A stretch of DNA of 27,404 nt, taken from positions 1-27,404 of the forward strand of contig ADNK01002575.1 in NCBI GenBank assembly GCA_000320545.1. The letters run 5' to 3'. Under the pieces are notes generated by a model. The model made no database searches and had not been told where the DNA came from. It was given only the letters and a program-made list of their open reading frames with translations. Below are positions 10,448 to 23,265 of this stretch, piece after piece; the stretch's first letter is position 1; every line of letters starts with the position of its first letter. The stretch is from Bigelowiella natans CCMP2755. Taxonomy: Eukaryota; Cercozoa; Chlorarachniophyceae. Made by a program: the position numbers and the translations under genes.

Positions 10448-11735
10448 CACATTGTCACCATCATCATCTTCGTCATCGTCATCGACATCGTCATCACCAT
10501 CATGACCACAATCATCGTAAACTATGCATTCTCCGTGAATCTTGACCTCAGGCTCCACCACCCGCGCGCGTAGCAAGGATAGAGGAGGAGGCGGCGACGA
10601 GATCCGAACGACGACGACAACGCTTACCGTTTGGAAACGAAAGCCAGCACTCATTGTATGTGTAGCGACATATCGAGAGGAAGTGAAGAGTGTTCAGATT
10701 CCTCTTTTCCCATCTTTTCAAACATCTCCAGTGACTCCTCTTTATTGAAAAGTGCACGTGTGATCCCTCCCTCCCTCCCTCCCTCCCTCCCTCCCTCTGA
10801 CGTTATCGACCACCTCCATGTAGCTCTGTCGCCTGGTTGAAGCATGCGCAAGCGCCCTTCGCGAGGAGAAGCAAATCGCCATGGAAATGACCAAAACTAT
10901 CACAGGTTTGGAAAGAAGTGGACACTTCCATTGCCAAGTTCTCTTCTCCCCCCCTCTCCTATTCCTCCTCGCTTCCTTGTCGGCGTTGATATTGCCCCCC
11001 TCCCTTAAGAGTACAAGATAATGCCCTCTTGCGAGACCGCATTTTGTCGCTCACACCGTTCCTCATCACTTGCCTTCGATATAACTGTAGGAAAAGAGCC
11101 CTGTTCAGACCTGAAGTCATCGCTCCACTCTCACCATAGCCACTACGGGTTGATTGGCCACGTCATCTTCATCATCATCGTCGTCATCTCTACTCACGTA
11201 AATATCGTAACCTATAGGTCTCTTTTTCTCGAATCTCTTTCTCGACTGAAAGAGGATGAGGAGGAGGGCGATGACGATGGAGGGGACGGGGGCAGAAACA
11301 GCAAAGAAGATGGCAATCAGGATGGCGACGAACAGAAGGCGCAAGAAAGCAAAAATCAGAATACCCGGCGGCGGAGCAGCCGGAGGGCTGCTGTTAAGGA
11401 GGTATCCATAGTTTTTTTTATGCGCTTGGGATGGCCTGAATTATGCTTTGAGCACACAGCAAAATCCAAAGAATATACATCTTGTTTGTACGTGCTTGCG
11501 CGTGCTTGTGCGTGCTTGTGCGTGTGTGGTTTCTCACCGGTTAAATCGCACCACAGATCGAGTCGTCTGTCGAGTCTCTCTTACGCTGGCCCGGCACACG
11601 CATCATCCTAAATGTACACCATCATCACCACTATCACCATCACTATTACTACCACTGTCGCCATATCGCCACCCTACCATCTTAAGACAGTGCACGCGCC
11701 CACGAAATAATGTGGCGGTTGCATTTTTCCATCAT

Positions 11736-11809
<74 letters not shown>

Positions 11810-12749
11810 TCTTCTGATTCACATTGAGCATACCCCCTACCAAGTCCGAGGTGTGGGAACGGATCTACACTGGAACGAAAGGGGGGGATGCTCCTTCGCT
11901 ATCCAAGGACAACCACGATGAAGCTTTTGCAGAAGGACAAAAGAGGGAGGAGGAGGAGGAGGAGGAGGAGGAGGAGGAGGGGGAGGAACGACGACGAAGA
12001 GGAGGAGGGAGTCAATCCAACCCCTATCCGCAACAGCACGGGCAGAGGAAGGAGCAGCAGTAAACGTCTCAGGTGTCGTTGTTTGCATAGTCATCATCAT
12101 CACCATCATCATCATTATCATCCATATCCTGCAGCTGATAGACGACTCCTCTATTAATTGATACCTCAACTTCCCCTCCCCCCCCCCTCTCTATCTTCTT
12201 CTCCCCTTCTGATACATATTCGAACATTTCTCTCACTGTATTACATACGAATCCAATATCTTGTTGGGGGTATTTTTTGGAAATTAAGCTTCGTTGCGAA
12301 CCGCACATTCGTCGTGCGGGCGAGGAAGAAATCCCACAGCTACCTCCTCCCTCCCCCCTCCCCAAACACGCTCGAGGAGAAGTTCGCAACCCTTTTTCCC
12401 TTTAGATGTTTCCTCCGTGCACACCGACATCGAGGCGAACCTTGAGATCTATAATAAACAGAGCAGCAGCTATGATCAAAAGAAGAGGATAGATGATGAG
12501 CACATTTGTTTAGGCTTTATATGGGGTTCAGATATCTGACATTCTTTTGAAATCTCTGCTACTCCTCCTCCTCCTTCGCCACCTTGACCTACTTCTCTCA
12601 ATTATATAAAGGATTCTCGCAAGGGCTGTGGTTGCGGTCGAACACGGCGTTTCCACCATGTCCGAGAGAGAGGTGGCGAGAAGAAGGGGGGGGGGGGGGG
12701 GGAGAGTGGCATTTAGACTAACTTCCATCGTTTTCATGATATAAATAGC

Positions 12750-12791
<42 letters not shown>

Positions 12792-14472
12792 AATCTCAAC
12801 CTAACCTTAGTCGATTCTGATGGCCGCAATGGAGGGGATCATTGTAAGTAGCACCATCTCACCCAAGCGCGAATACGCACCTTCATGTCATTCCTGCTTG
12901 GATATTGGACAATTGCACACCTATGATCGGAAATAAGGCTGTGGAAATGCCTTTATCTGCCAAGATCAGACCGCAAATCCTTCCTTCTACCCGTCTCCCC
13001 CCCCCTTCTTTTTATGCCTATAAGAGCACGCAAAATAAGCTTGGGTGAAAGTAGAGAGAAAGAGTTCCTGAATCATGGAATAGAGTTCTCCCCCCTCCCC
13101 TCCCCTCAAATGTCACAATGGGAATGACCATTCGGACTAATACATGACATCTGTGTGGCACTAAATAGGCTTTGGAAACTCAGTTGTCGATTGGGGTAGG
13201 TTCGCACCCGCATTTCCCCAGTAAACGAGAGAAGAAGAAGCAGCAGCAGTGTTGAGCTTTTGACCAACCGATATACCCCGCATGAGGAATAGCCATATTA
13301 TTAGAGATTACAGAATCCTGACCATCGCTACCTTTCCTGTTTCCCCCCTGTTGTTCTGTCTTGAAAGAGGGGCGGCGGCCTCAAGGAAATAAGGTTCTCC
13401 TCCCTGACCTAAAAGCCTTTCTCCCCGCTTTCGTGAAGCTTTCAATCTGCAACCGTTGCATGACATCAACCGATGATAATAATAATAATAATAATAATGA
13501 TAATAATAATTGCACAGGGCTCTCGTGCGGGCGCTGCTCGACGTGAATTCGAGGATCAAGGTGGATTTATGCACGCCCCGCAGCTGCGTCCCACATCTAT
13601 CATAACACTGACAACCCATCCGTGTCGTCGTTCACCGCCTCAGAGAGCGAGTAGGGAGATGGCGACGGCCCATCTATCGACTTGGAGCTCAAGCTCTATG
13701 GAGTGGGGGGGGGGGGGGGGGCAAAGCTGTTATGGCGATGATAACAGTGTGAGCGGTCGTTGCGGCGGTATTTGTATGGGCACGTTGCGTGTTTGATTCT
13801 GCTGCCAAAAATCCGGTGATGCGTTGATCAAAAGCATATTCAATTCTCGTACAATCCTAACCGAGTAATTTTCTTCTTTGTTGCGTCTGGTCATTGCCCC
13901 CCCTCCCCCCCCCCCCCCCTCTCTTTTCCCTTGCTACAATTTTACTCGTTGTCTCGTTCGTGGGAATGGCGCTTGGGACTGGAGGCTGCCTCATTCGCGA
14001 CCACATGCGTCTACAAAGGCTCGTGGCGGTGAGTGCACGGAGTTCTTCCGATATAAGATGGCCAAACCGACAGCATACACCACCGTATTTTGTTCAAGAA
14101 TAGTATTTCTCATGCATGAATGCTGAGACGACTCAATATTCAGCTCGCATCGACGCGGATAGGGGACGGCGCCTGTTCCGACGGAGGCAACCAGCACGGC
14201 ACTAGCAGAAGAAGGCGTGGGGTGGGTGGTAGGGACGGCCATAGAGGAGTAACAGCAGGGCCGCAATACGAGAAATCATTGCATCCTGTACTGCGACTGG
14301 CTCTATGGGCACATGCACAGGTCGGCGCGATTCTGCCCTAGTCTCTAATGATGCGTGTGAGAGTTGCAAGAGGTAGGCAAGGAGGAGGAGAAGGAGGAGG
14401 AGGTTGGACGAGCTGAACAGCAGCAGCATGCTGGGTGCGGATAGGCTTTTCGTTCTTCATGTTCTTTGTTGT

Positions 14473-14504
<32 letters not shown>

Positions 14505-17486
14505 TGCGTTTGTCTCATCTTCTGCAGGTATTCGGTCTCTCCGAAGTGGAGCGTCGCCTCTGCCAAATAGCGAGCTGCCTCTCCGCCCCTGTGAGATAGA
14601 TGATGATGAGAGGGAAACGTACTATACTTACAACATCTATGTGTTAGCGTTTGTGGGCTGGTTGCCTCCCCCCCCACCCCTCCTCATCTCAGGGGCTTGT
14701 TTCACACTCCTCCTATTCTTTATCCCCCTCGCTTGCCTCCACCCCTGTTGTTACCCCGAAACAAGGTTCCGTCGTGCCGATGGCTGCATCAGGTGATTGA
14801 TGGTTTGATTGGCCTGGAAGCTGACGTCAGCAGGGGAGAAAATACTGAAAGCGCTACAGGTGATGAAGAAGATGATGATGAGGGTGCTGGTGGTGGTGGT
14901 GCAACGACGCACGCAACCGTTGCCTCTTCCCTCCTCAGGACAGAAAACACAGCAACACAAATCGGCCTCATCACCATTCCTCATTATTCCTCATTACAAG
15001 GTGGGGTGCGTCTATGCGCTCGGCCTTTCTCCCCCCCCCTCTCTCCCCCTCTCTCCCCCCTTTGCCTCGGTTTCTCTCCCCCTTCTTCCTTTCTATTTCT
15101 TCTCAACGTGTAGGCACCGGCACGCGAGAAGTATACCCCCTGCTCAGCCTGAATTCGCACGTCGGTAGGAGGGACCCCGGCCCTGGCGATAACAGCGATT
15201 ATAACCGCAACGCGATCGTTACTCATATTAACATCATGGAAATCACCGGGTTAGTTTTTTTAGATGCGAGGATGAGGACGAGGAGGAGGAGGGTATACGC
15301 TGTCCACATGTCTATCAGTTGCGCATCATCATCATCATCATCATCATCAATATCGTCATAATCGCCATAACCATCATCGCTGTGATCTTCCTCTGCTCAT
15401 GTCTGCATTCCTGACCGCAATCCACAAGAATCTTGGAGTCGCAGCAACGCCTCCAGGAGACCCTACGAACGTACCTGAGCCAAACACCGGCGCTATTCTT
15501 TGAAGTAAAACGCAGCATCATCACACCATTACAACGAATGATTGTGGTAGCTTAGATGTGTAACGGTACATCGCCCACCGGCGTCGTGAATGTACTGCAA
15601 CGGCCAAAGGCCACCATCGTGACAACAAAGCTTTGCCATCCCCTCACTTGTCAGCACGTCACATCGTATTCACACTATTCTCATGTGGATCTTAATCATC
15701 GCCAGGGACTCGCCCCTCCTTCCTCGGACGTCAAATCGGCGTTTGTGGCTTGCATACGTGCGTACATGGTTTCCAGGAAGCTCGCAGATCGGATCATCCT
15801 GCCCACACGTACACAATATTATCGGGGGGGGGGGGGGGGGGAGCATGCTAATTAGAGACTCGTGAATGTTCCCCTCGGCGCTGGCTTCTTCCTCCTTTGG
15901 CCGATGATACGCTTATTGTTGCAGTTCGTCCACCGAGGGTGGAGAGCGACGGAAGAAGAAGAAGAAGGAGAAGAAATGGCGAGGCGATACGCGTGGATCA
16001 GGATGATGATAATGACGATGACGATGATGGAGGGGAGAAGAATGATGACGGTGATTTATGTTTTTGCTGGGGTTTTTAGCTGAGTATTTGGTTATAATCT
16101 ATGTAGTGCCTTAATTTCATAGACCTCGCCGTTTTGACGATGTCCTTGACGATTTCATCACCCCCTGCTGCTTCATCGCAGATGAGCAATTGCTTTCGTT
16201 CGCATCAACACGAGTGCCTTTACTGTATCGTCTCAATGCGAATGATGATTGCTTAGCACAGCGCCCTTCATCAATGCGCTCTAATTCTATCTTTCTTGTC
16301 GCCGTTGTCATCAACGTCACCCCAACTGTTTTCCACAGCCGGAGTACTGAAGATCATCGAAGACGGTTTCCTGCAAAGGTTTCATCATAACCATCACCCT
16401 TTCCCCTCTTTCTCTTCTCCCTCTTCATGTGATCACCCCCCTCCTCCCTTCATCAGGTACGGCGAGCTCGTGCTGCTCTCCGATCCGGTCACATTCAAAG
16501 GTGCTATTAACATTCGTTTGTGGAAGAGACGGTGGTGAAGATGATGAGCCATGCGTTTTCTCCTATTTCGTGAGAAATAGCAATGATTAAGGCCCAATTT
16601 CCACCCCCCCCCCCCCCCCCTCCCTCCGAATTTCCCAGGGAACTTGGAAGTATCGATTAAAAGATGTTCGGGAGCGGAGGCGCTGAATTCTGTGTGGGTG
16701 GAGGTCACTGCTGACTAACGCACCGCCTGGATGCTGCTTGCCTTTCTGTCTTTGAGTTTGGAGCGATTATAGGGGAAATCGCACTATCGATCTATGGATT
16801 GAGGGGGTGGAGAGGCAGGGGGGAAATTTTGCTGACATTCTCGTGTATAAGCTTCACAAAATGAAAGCCGTTTCACCTTCTTGTCATGGCCTTCTCTTTC
16901 TTTTCCTCTCCTCCTTTTTCGTTATCTCCTTCGCTGGATTTGTGTGCGATGCAGCGTCGTGATGAAAGAATGAGTGAATGGGTGAATAACCAGGTTTCAA
17001 TCTGGTTAGAGAAGCCGAAATCAGACCCAAACAACCCTGGTATGAACGTGTGCATGCATTTTACGCCGGCGGCAAGTGAGAAGACGAGTCGTCATCTTTC
17101 TCTTCTCTACTTATTTGTCGCCGCCCTCCCTTCCTCGCGCCATTAATTCAGACGGAGTAGTCGGGGGGTGGGGTTTGTTGTAGGGGAGGGGATAATCTCC
17201 AGATGAATTATTCTGATTGCTTATGATCCATCTGCATGCGTTATGGCTATGATACGAAACGATGATGATGCTGATGGTGATATGGCCGCTGCCAATGACC
17301 GTAGGACGGATGAAACGCGTCATCGAGCAAGTTGTTCAGGTGAGAACGAACATGGAAAAGAGGAAGGAAGAAGGGGGGGGGGGGGGGAGAAGGTGGAGCA
17401 CTGGCTTTCATCTCTATATCGAAATTATTTTCTAGCAGATTACAATGCGAGACGGTTATATACGCATGCTGTCGTTCTGTTGTGGC

Positions 17487-17518
<32 letters not shown>

Positions 17519-18658
17519 TGAAACCCCCACCTGCTGTTCTCGGCCGTTATCTGAGCTTTCAACACATGGTCTTATTATTGTAGGCGGGGAATCGTGTGAG
17601 CAGGACGCCGAAGCGGTTGATGTGTGTGCGTGCGCTCATACGTGTTAGTGCGTCCAGAAATATTCTATATGTCATCGACAAATAGTACACAAGAACACCT
17701 TTTCAGCGAGTGTTAATCACCCGGGGGAGCGGGGGTGGGGTTGGAGGTTCCGGTCACACAAGAGCAAACGAAAGTTGATTGTTTCCTTTCGTTGCTGCTG
17801 ACGCGTATGCTGCTGGCCTTTGCAGGAGTGCGCTGCGAGAGGGCATGGTGGTGTGGGAAACGAACATGGCGTACAAGGCAATTGATAGACGTTGATGATG
17901 ATGGTGATGTTAATGATCGGTGGTGGTGATGAAAGGTGAATCGTAGCCATGGTCAAACAGCTATCTGCACGATAATACCCAAACACGTTCAACACATCCT
18001 CATCTTAGAATCTAAGAGAACTATGCATAAAACGAATGCTTGCATGTTGGCATCTCACTGCGTGCCCCCCCCCGCCCCGCTCGCTCATTCCAATTTATTC
18101 GGGGATCGATGAATCTCCTCCTGGTTTCCCCCCCTCCCTTCCCCCAGGAGCTTCCGGTGGATTCTTGGGTCGAGATTACATGCAAAGACTCCGTGCTAGG
18201 GGTAGGGCAGGCGGAGAGAAGGAAGAAGAAGTAGCAGTTGTATGGTGCTTGGATCTCCTCTCCTTTACTCGTCAAGGAGCCTTTTCGTTTTTCTAGCGAC
18301 GACCACGGAAGCAATGGTTTTCTCACGGTGTGGGGTGATTGATGGTGTGTGTGTCTGTGTGTGTGTGTGTGTGTGTGTTTGCCAGGAGTTGGGGCGTTTG
18401 TCGTTGTCGCTCACAGAGATGCAGCAGGTTTGCAAGCGACTGCATATGGCGGTGCTGGCGTGTGCCTGCCCAGCATAGTCGTCCAATATGGAAACTGCTC
18501 TCGTACTTATATTTTACGTGAGGTTGGGTGTGTGTTGCTTCGTTGTTGTTTGCTATTTGTGAAGCTGCTCCCATGTGCATCATATCTTTACCATCATCCA
18601 TTTCGTAATCGCAAGTCGCACCAACAGGACGACGATTCGAATTTCTCCTAATCCCCCC

Positions 18659-18721
<63 letters not shown>

Positions 18722-18789
18722 TTTGGCGTGGTATCACGCAGTCTTCTGGTGTTGACCCTGGGGAAAAGGTTTGCATTCTAAGGTAAGAA

Positions 18790-18826
<37 letters not shown>

Positions 18827-18927
18827 GCGCGAATTTGTAATGGGGGTTTTTTTTTTTTAAAATAGCGACAAAACTACTGTAGAACGGCGAATAGAGACGT
18901 CACGGAGAGGGGGTGTCACAAAAGATT

Positions 18928-18971
<44 letters not shown>

Positions 18972-21406
18972 GCCCCTTTTCCTGCTCATCTCTTCTTCCT
19001 CTTCTTTCACTTCCGCGTCGTCCAACCCCGTTATCGTCCGTCATCATTTACGCGTATAGAAATGACAGCTTCGTGCTCACACGCGCCCCCCCGAGCCCCT
19101 TGGGGCCAGCAAACAGCCCTTGCGTGCACATTGGGTTGACGTTCAGGAGGACATCGGTACATGAGTGCGTTTTCGACGTTTATTACACGTGCAGTCTACC
19201 AGCTGCTACTGCTGCTGCACTCGATGATACGACCTAACCCCCTCTCCCCCTCCCCTCCAACCAACAGGCTTCGTCAAACCTTCGAGGTGTCCGCCGTGCA
19301 CAGATTGTAGCGTCCTACAGGCCTCGCAAGTTGGCGGCGGCAGCGCCATCACCATCAGCAGTAGCAGCTGCTTCCAATGCTGGAGACGATAGCGATAGGG
19401 ATCGCCCCCCCTCCTCCTCCTACTCACGATATTGAGGGAAAAGAGACGATGGGGGGAGGCAGCAGCGCCAGCAGCAGTTACAGGTCGAAAACTACCGCTA
19501 ATAGTGCTACAAATCAAGCTCCACGAGACGCCAAGGGAGGAGGGGGCGGGGAGAGGGAAGGGACAGAGGCTGATGCTCTTAACCCCTTTCAAAAGTTCGC
19601 GAAGGTGATAGCCGTCTCCTCCTCCCCCCTCCCTCTCCTCCTCCTCCTCCCCCCCCTCCTCCTCCTGCCCCGTCTAAGTTTCTTCGTGTTACTATGTTCC
19701 GCTGGATGTACTATTCGAGTGAAGTTTGTGGGTATCATCGGCCTTGTCTTGGTGCTCTCCCTCTCTTCTCCTACCGCCGAAACAGCATCGTTGCTTCCTA
19801 CTGACTCACTCTCCCCAACCGGTGATGCTCACACGCGCGCATATATCAGGCGATGCAAAAGGTCTCTAAGCTGCCCCTCCCAAAGGCGGTCAGGTCGTTT
19901 GCAGCAGTGATGGCCGATGTCGTCGTCGTATCAGTAGTTTTCAGCAGTAGTAGTTGTTCCTTGTTAGTTAAAAATGCCGAATTCGGCCACGGGATAAACA
20001 GAAAAACTCTGATTTTATTATGTCGCTTGCCTGGAGGTTGTCGATTGCCCTGTATGACTCCACAATACGCAATGTATACGCTCACACGCGATCCATCATC
20101 AGGCATCGGCTCGCACAGGAAACGCGGAACGGGCGACACAAAGCCCCTGTCGGTCAAAAGCTAGATGTCAAATATGAGGAGGGGGGGAGGGAGGGGTAAG
20201 AGACTCTTCGGGTGTTTGGTGGGAAGTAGCGGCACGTATTTTATTAGCGTGCTTTGATTGTTTGTGCTGTTGTTTGTGTGTGTGCGTGCGTGTGCCGATC
20301 GATGGCCAGGTGGATGCACAGCATCTCCACCTCGGCAGGGAGAGAGCTCGTCATCGCAGTCACCAGCATTATTATCGTCGCTATCTCCAACGGCATGAGC
20401 CCTCTACTACTACGCAGACGCAGATCCCTCCAATCCAAGACCTTGTGCAGCTTAACTCCGTAAGACGATAACGACGAAATCCCTCCCCACGATGATGGCG
20501 ACACGGCACTCGCAGTGTGTACATGTCACGAGAGTGGTAGCTGCCAAACCAACGGCGGGGCGGGCAGTTGCTCAAATTTCATCCCCTCTCCCCCATCGCT
20601 GAGTCGTCGCTCTCTTGCCTATTGTTTTTGCTACGATGCGGTTGTTCGCTCCAACAAACAGGTTGCTCGGAACATGCTTGCCGAGGTGCGGTGCTGCCGC
20701 GAACTTTCTCGCTGTCTAGCTGTGGACAGCCTCCTGCTCTCCCTCGAGGCGAAATCGCGACGAAAGCTGCAGAAGCATTCCTATGACAAGGTGGTGGTAG
20801 TGCCCTGCTCGCTATGGTTCGTTCCACGCCTCGGGCAGCGAGGAGGGGGGGGGGGTGCGCTGGAGCAGTGCCGTATCGTTCGCGTGAGTAACAAACGCAA
20901 TAAGAAAAGGCAGGACGCTCTCGCAGTTTATATGAGGGGACTAAAGCTACAGGGCATCGTAGCGAGCGTGTCAAGAATATCGCGCGGTGAGAACCATAGC
21001 AGCAGGGGCAAAGGGAGAGGGGGGAGGGGGGGAGATAATTTGAATACAGAGTAAGAAGGATGGCCAAAGGCCATTAATAAGCTGATTCATTTCTGCTTCT
21101 TTCCATTACTATGCCCCCCTCATCATGTCCTCTTCCCCCCCTCCTTTTCTCTTCCTACTACCATCGCCTCATGTAGATGACGCAGAAGAAGCGAAGAAGG
21201 CATTCGGTCCGTCATCTTCTTAGTATAGTAAGGGGGGAGGCGAGGGAGGGGGGGGTGATGGAGGTCTCGATGGTGAGAGAAGTCGAAGAAGAAGAAGAAG
21301 AAGAAGAAGAAGAAGAAGAAGAATCACTCCTGAGCTACTGTGTGCAATTCGTAGTTCGAAAGTGGGGATTCCATTATTTGCAGCATCAATAGCGATGCAA
21401 CACAAG

Positions 21407-21460
<54 letters not shown>

Positions 21461-22038
21461 TTTTCCTTTGGATTAGATACAGCGGCGTCTGCAAGACCAA
21501 GGTCGAGGACTGAGTTCCAGCCCCGCCGCCATGACCACGCGAACCGCTCCCTCGTCGTTCCTGCAGTGCCTGCCCTCTCCGGAGAAAGAGGAGGAGGAGG
21601 ACAAGGAGGAGGAGGAGAAGGAGGAGGAGGAGGAGGAGGGGGAGGAGGAGGAGGAGCAGAGCGCAGCCGAAGCTTGAACTACGTCAAAATCGCCATAAAT
21701 GTGCAAGGAATCCTTCACCAACGCCAGCAGCAGCAGCAGCAGCAGCAGCATCTCCGCGTCGTTCACCGCAGTAGGACAGACGATGGGGGGGGCGATGTGA
21801 AGCACCAGATGAGAGCACGTGCGAGATCTGGGGGTAGGCGCAATAACTTGTACATGGGCAAAATAATGACCTGGTCACTAACGTCGTCGGTTTGAACTTT
21901 CAAATAGGAATAGGAGGGGAGATAGGGCGACGGAGACGAAATAGCATGGCGGTCAAGGCCACACCCCCACGCACACGCACCTTCCAAAAAGCATCGCTCA
22001 TCACATATCCACACACACACACACACACATACATACAG

Positions 22039-22105
<67 letters not shown>

Positions 22106-22166
22106 TTGTACTTGCAGAAACGCGATGTGGTTGATCTGATTCTCGGGGTGAAATCGGACAACGTCG

Positions 22167-22204
<38 letters not shown>

Positions 22205-22738
22205 CATACTATGTTTGCAGACTACTACATGCTTTTAATGCTCGAAGGGATGGAAGGGGGGGAGAGGGGAGCTTCCGCTAGCAGCCGATTCATGCAGTGA
22301 AGTTTCAAAAAGCGAGGGCATTCCCCTCAATGCGTGGCAGCTGCTATTGCTGCGATTTCGCGAGTTGAAAACAGTAAACTTCATCGTTTTACTCGTTTAA
22401 CCTTCCAGGCTATAGATACGCTTCTGTCCGCAGCGAAAACCGTTGGAGCAGGTAATGCGCATTAGATCCTGTATTTCTTTCCTGTGGGAGGAAAAAAGGG
22501 GGGGGATGGGGGTTAAGAGTTTTTTTTAACTTTAATGTACAGATGCGTGCTCTTTTGCATAGAACCTCTCTCCCCTTTGTGAAATGCTGCTGCTGCTGCT
22601 GCTGCTGCTGCTGTACAATATCGACGTCTTAGGCCCTCTGGGAGAGACGCCTGAAGATCTGAACGACGGCGTGCTCTTTAGGAGAGCCACAAATTTGTGG
22701 ATGCCTCTGGTAGTAGATGTTTGAGGCAAGAGTTCTTG

Positions 22739-22771
<33 letters not shown>

Positions 22772-23033
22772 AGATTATGCCCCGTTTATCGAAAGGATGT
22801 GGAGCACGTGAGACCTCCATTGGTTTTTTGGAATCAAAATTCATTTTCCACACAGATAACATGGGAGAGCAAGCGGCTGCTAGAGCAAAAGCACGGTAGG
22901 CTGTGTATATTCCTCCCCGCCCCTTTGCCCTACCTTCGTTCTCATCACTTTTAGTTTCTCGCGATGCATAACGTTTTCTTCTCTCTGGGCATATTATCAA
23001 TATATGCTTGGTGGAGTTTCTTCTCTTTTGTTT

Positions 23034-23081
<48 letters not shown>

Positions 23082-23227
23082 TATGCCTCGCAATTCCCCC
23101 TGATGTGTATGTCGTACCATGCTCATGCGATCATTGCGTTGGGTGATGCTGCTCCCACGGAACCTGCTACCAGACTTTCTCAAGACGCATGCGAGCTTAT
23201 TCACCGACAATCTTGGTATAGATATAT

Positions 23228-23265
<38 letters not shown>

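Larger units (their letters stand above)
10824..12059 (+). other. Giant gene, fifth exon group (helix, acidic/basic tracts)
   Basis: Exons 10824-10905 (LCRLVEACASALREEKQIAM...), 11010-11115, 11218-11401, 11557-11613 (IESSVESLLRWPGTRIILN) and a purine-rich exon ending at 12059 chain in phase. The 11218 exon moves from a helix into an acidic stretch (KEDEEEGDDDGG) and then a basic one (NTRRRSSRRAAVKE), which looks like a nuclear-type linker. The purine-rich exon can start at 11845 (poly-Glu) or 11933 (poly-Arg, then DDEEEEG); only the 11933 start fits the next acceptor. Confidence 0.5.
12406..13560 (+). other. Giant gene, sparse exon stretch with long gaps
   Basis: Supported exons are 12406 to about 12500 (VSSVHTDIEANLEIYNKQSSS...), 12811-12843 (SILMAAMEGII, strong donor gtaagt) and 13518-13560 (ALVRALLDVNSRIK). 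They do not all close in phase, so at least one exon is missing. The interval 12844-13517 holds only C runs, a (CAG)n remnant near 13240 and a (TAA)n run at 13475-13510. I see no other gene in it. Confidence 0.35.
13748..15504 (+). other. Giant gene, sixth exon group
   Basis: From 13985 the chain is convincing: 13985-14028 (CLIRDHMRLQRLVA), 14144-14320 (59 codons, ending KSLHPVLRLALWAHAQ), 14528-14590 (VFGLSEVERRLCQIASCLSAP), 14793-15000 (acidic and Gly/Thr-rich), 15114 to about 15160, and 15445-15504 (QRLQETLRTYLSQTPALFFE). All are phase-compatible. The amphipathic pattern suggests a helical-repeat or helical-bundle protein with inserted low-complexity loops. Exon 13748-13815 (CERSLRRYLYGHVACLILLP) is less certain, because its phase does not match 13985. 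Confidence 0.5.
15706..17039 (+). other. Giant gene, seventh exon group
   Basis: Exons 15706-15808 (GLAPPSSDVKSAFVACIRAY...), 15925-16050 (RRRRRRR then DDDNDDDDDGG), 16339-16378 (GVLKIIEDGFLQR), 16457-16500 (YGELVLLSDPVTFK), 16639-16703 (NLEVSIKRCSGAEALNSVWVE) and 16955-17039 (RRDERMSEWVNNQVSIWLEK...) all join in phase. This is one of the clearest parts of the gene. The block 16123-16390 contains a long plus-strand frame that does not fit the phase on either side and is probably intronic. Confidence 0.6.
17305..18475 (+). other. Giant gene, eighth exon group
   Basis: Exons 17305-17339 (RMKRVIEQVVQ), 17439-17478, 17584-17623 (CGESCEQDAEAVDV), 17826-17890 (SALREGMVVWETNMAYKAID), 18148-18236 (ASGGFLGRDYMQRLRARGRA...) and 18386 to about 18475 (ELGRLSLSLTEMQQVCKRLH...) close in phase 0, 1, 2, 1 and 0. 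Together they suggest continuous amphipathic helices. Confidence 0.6.

Noticed and set aside
16123-16390. Long plus-strand open frame after an acceptor at 16122 (RRFDDVLDDFITPCCFIADE...)
   Set aside because: It looks protein-like, but its start phase does not match the donor at 16051, whereas skipping it joins 16050 to 16339 cleanly. The reverse strand is also open here. Treated as probable intron.
22741-22895. Exon reading IMPRLSKGCGARETSIGFLE just after the second CTG run
   Set aside because: It is open and starts in phase 0, but it ends in phase 2, which breaks the chain to 23174. Starting at 22856 in another frame fits all following exons.
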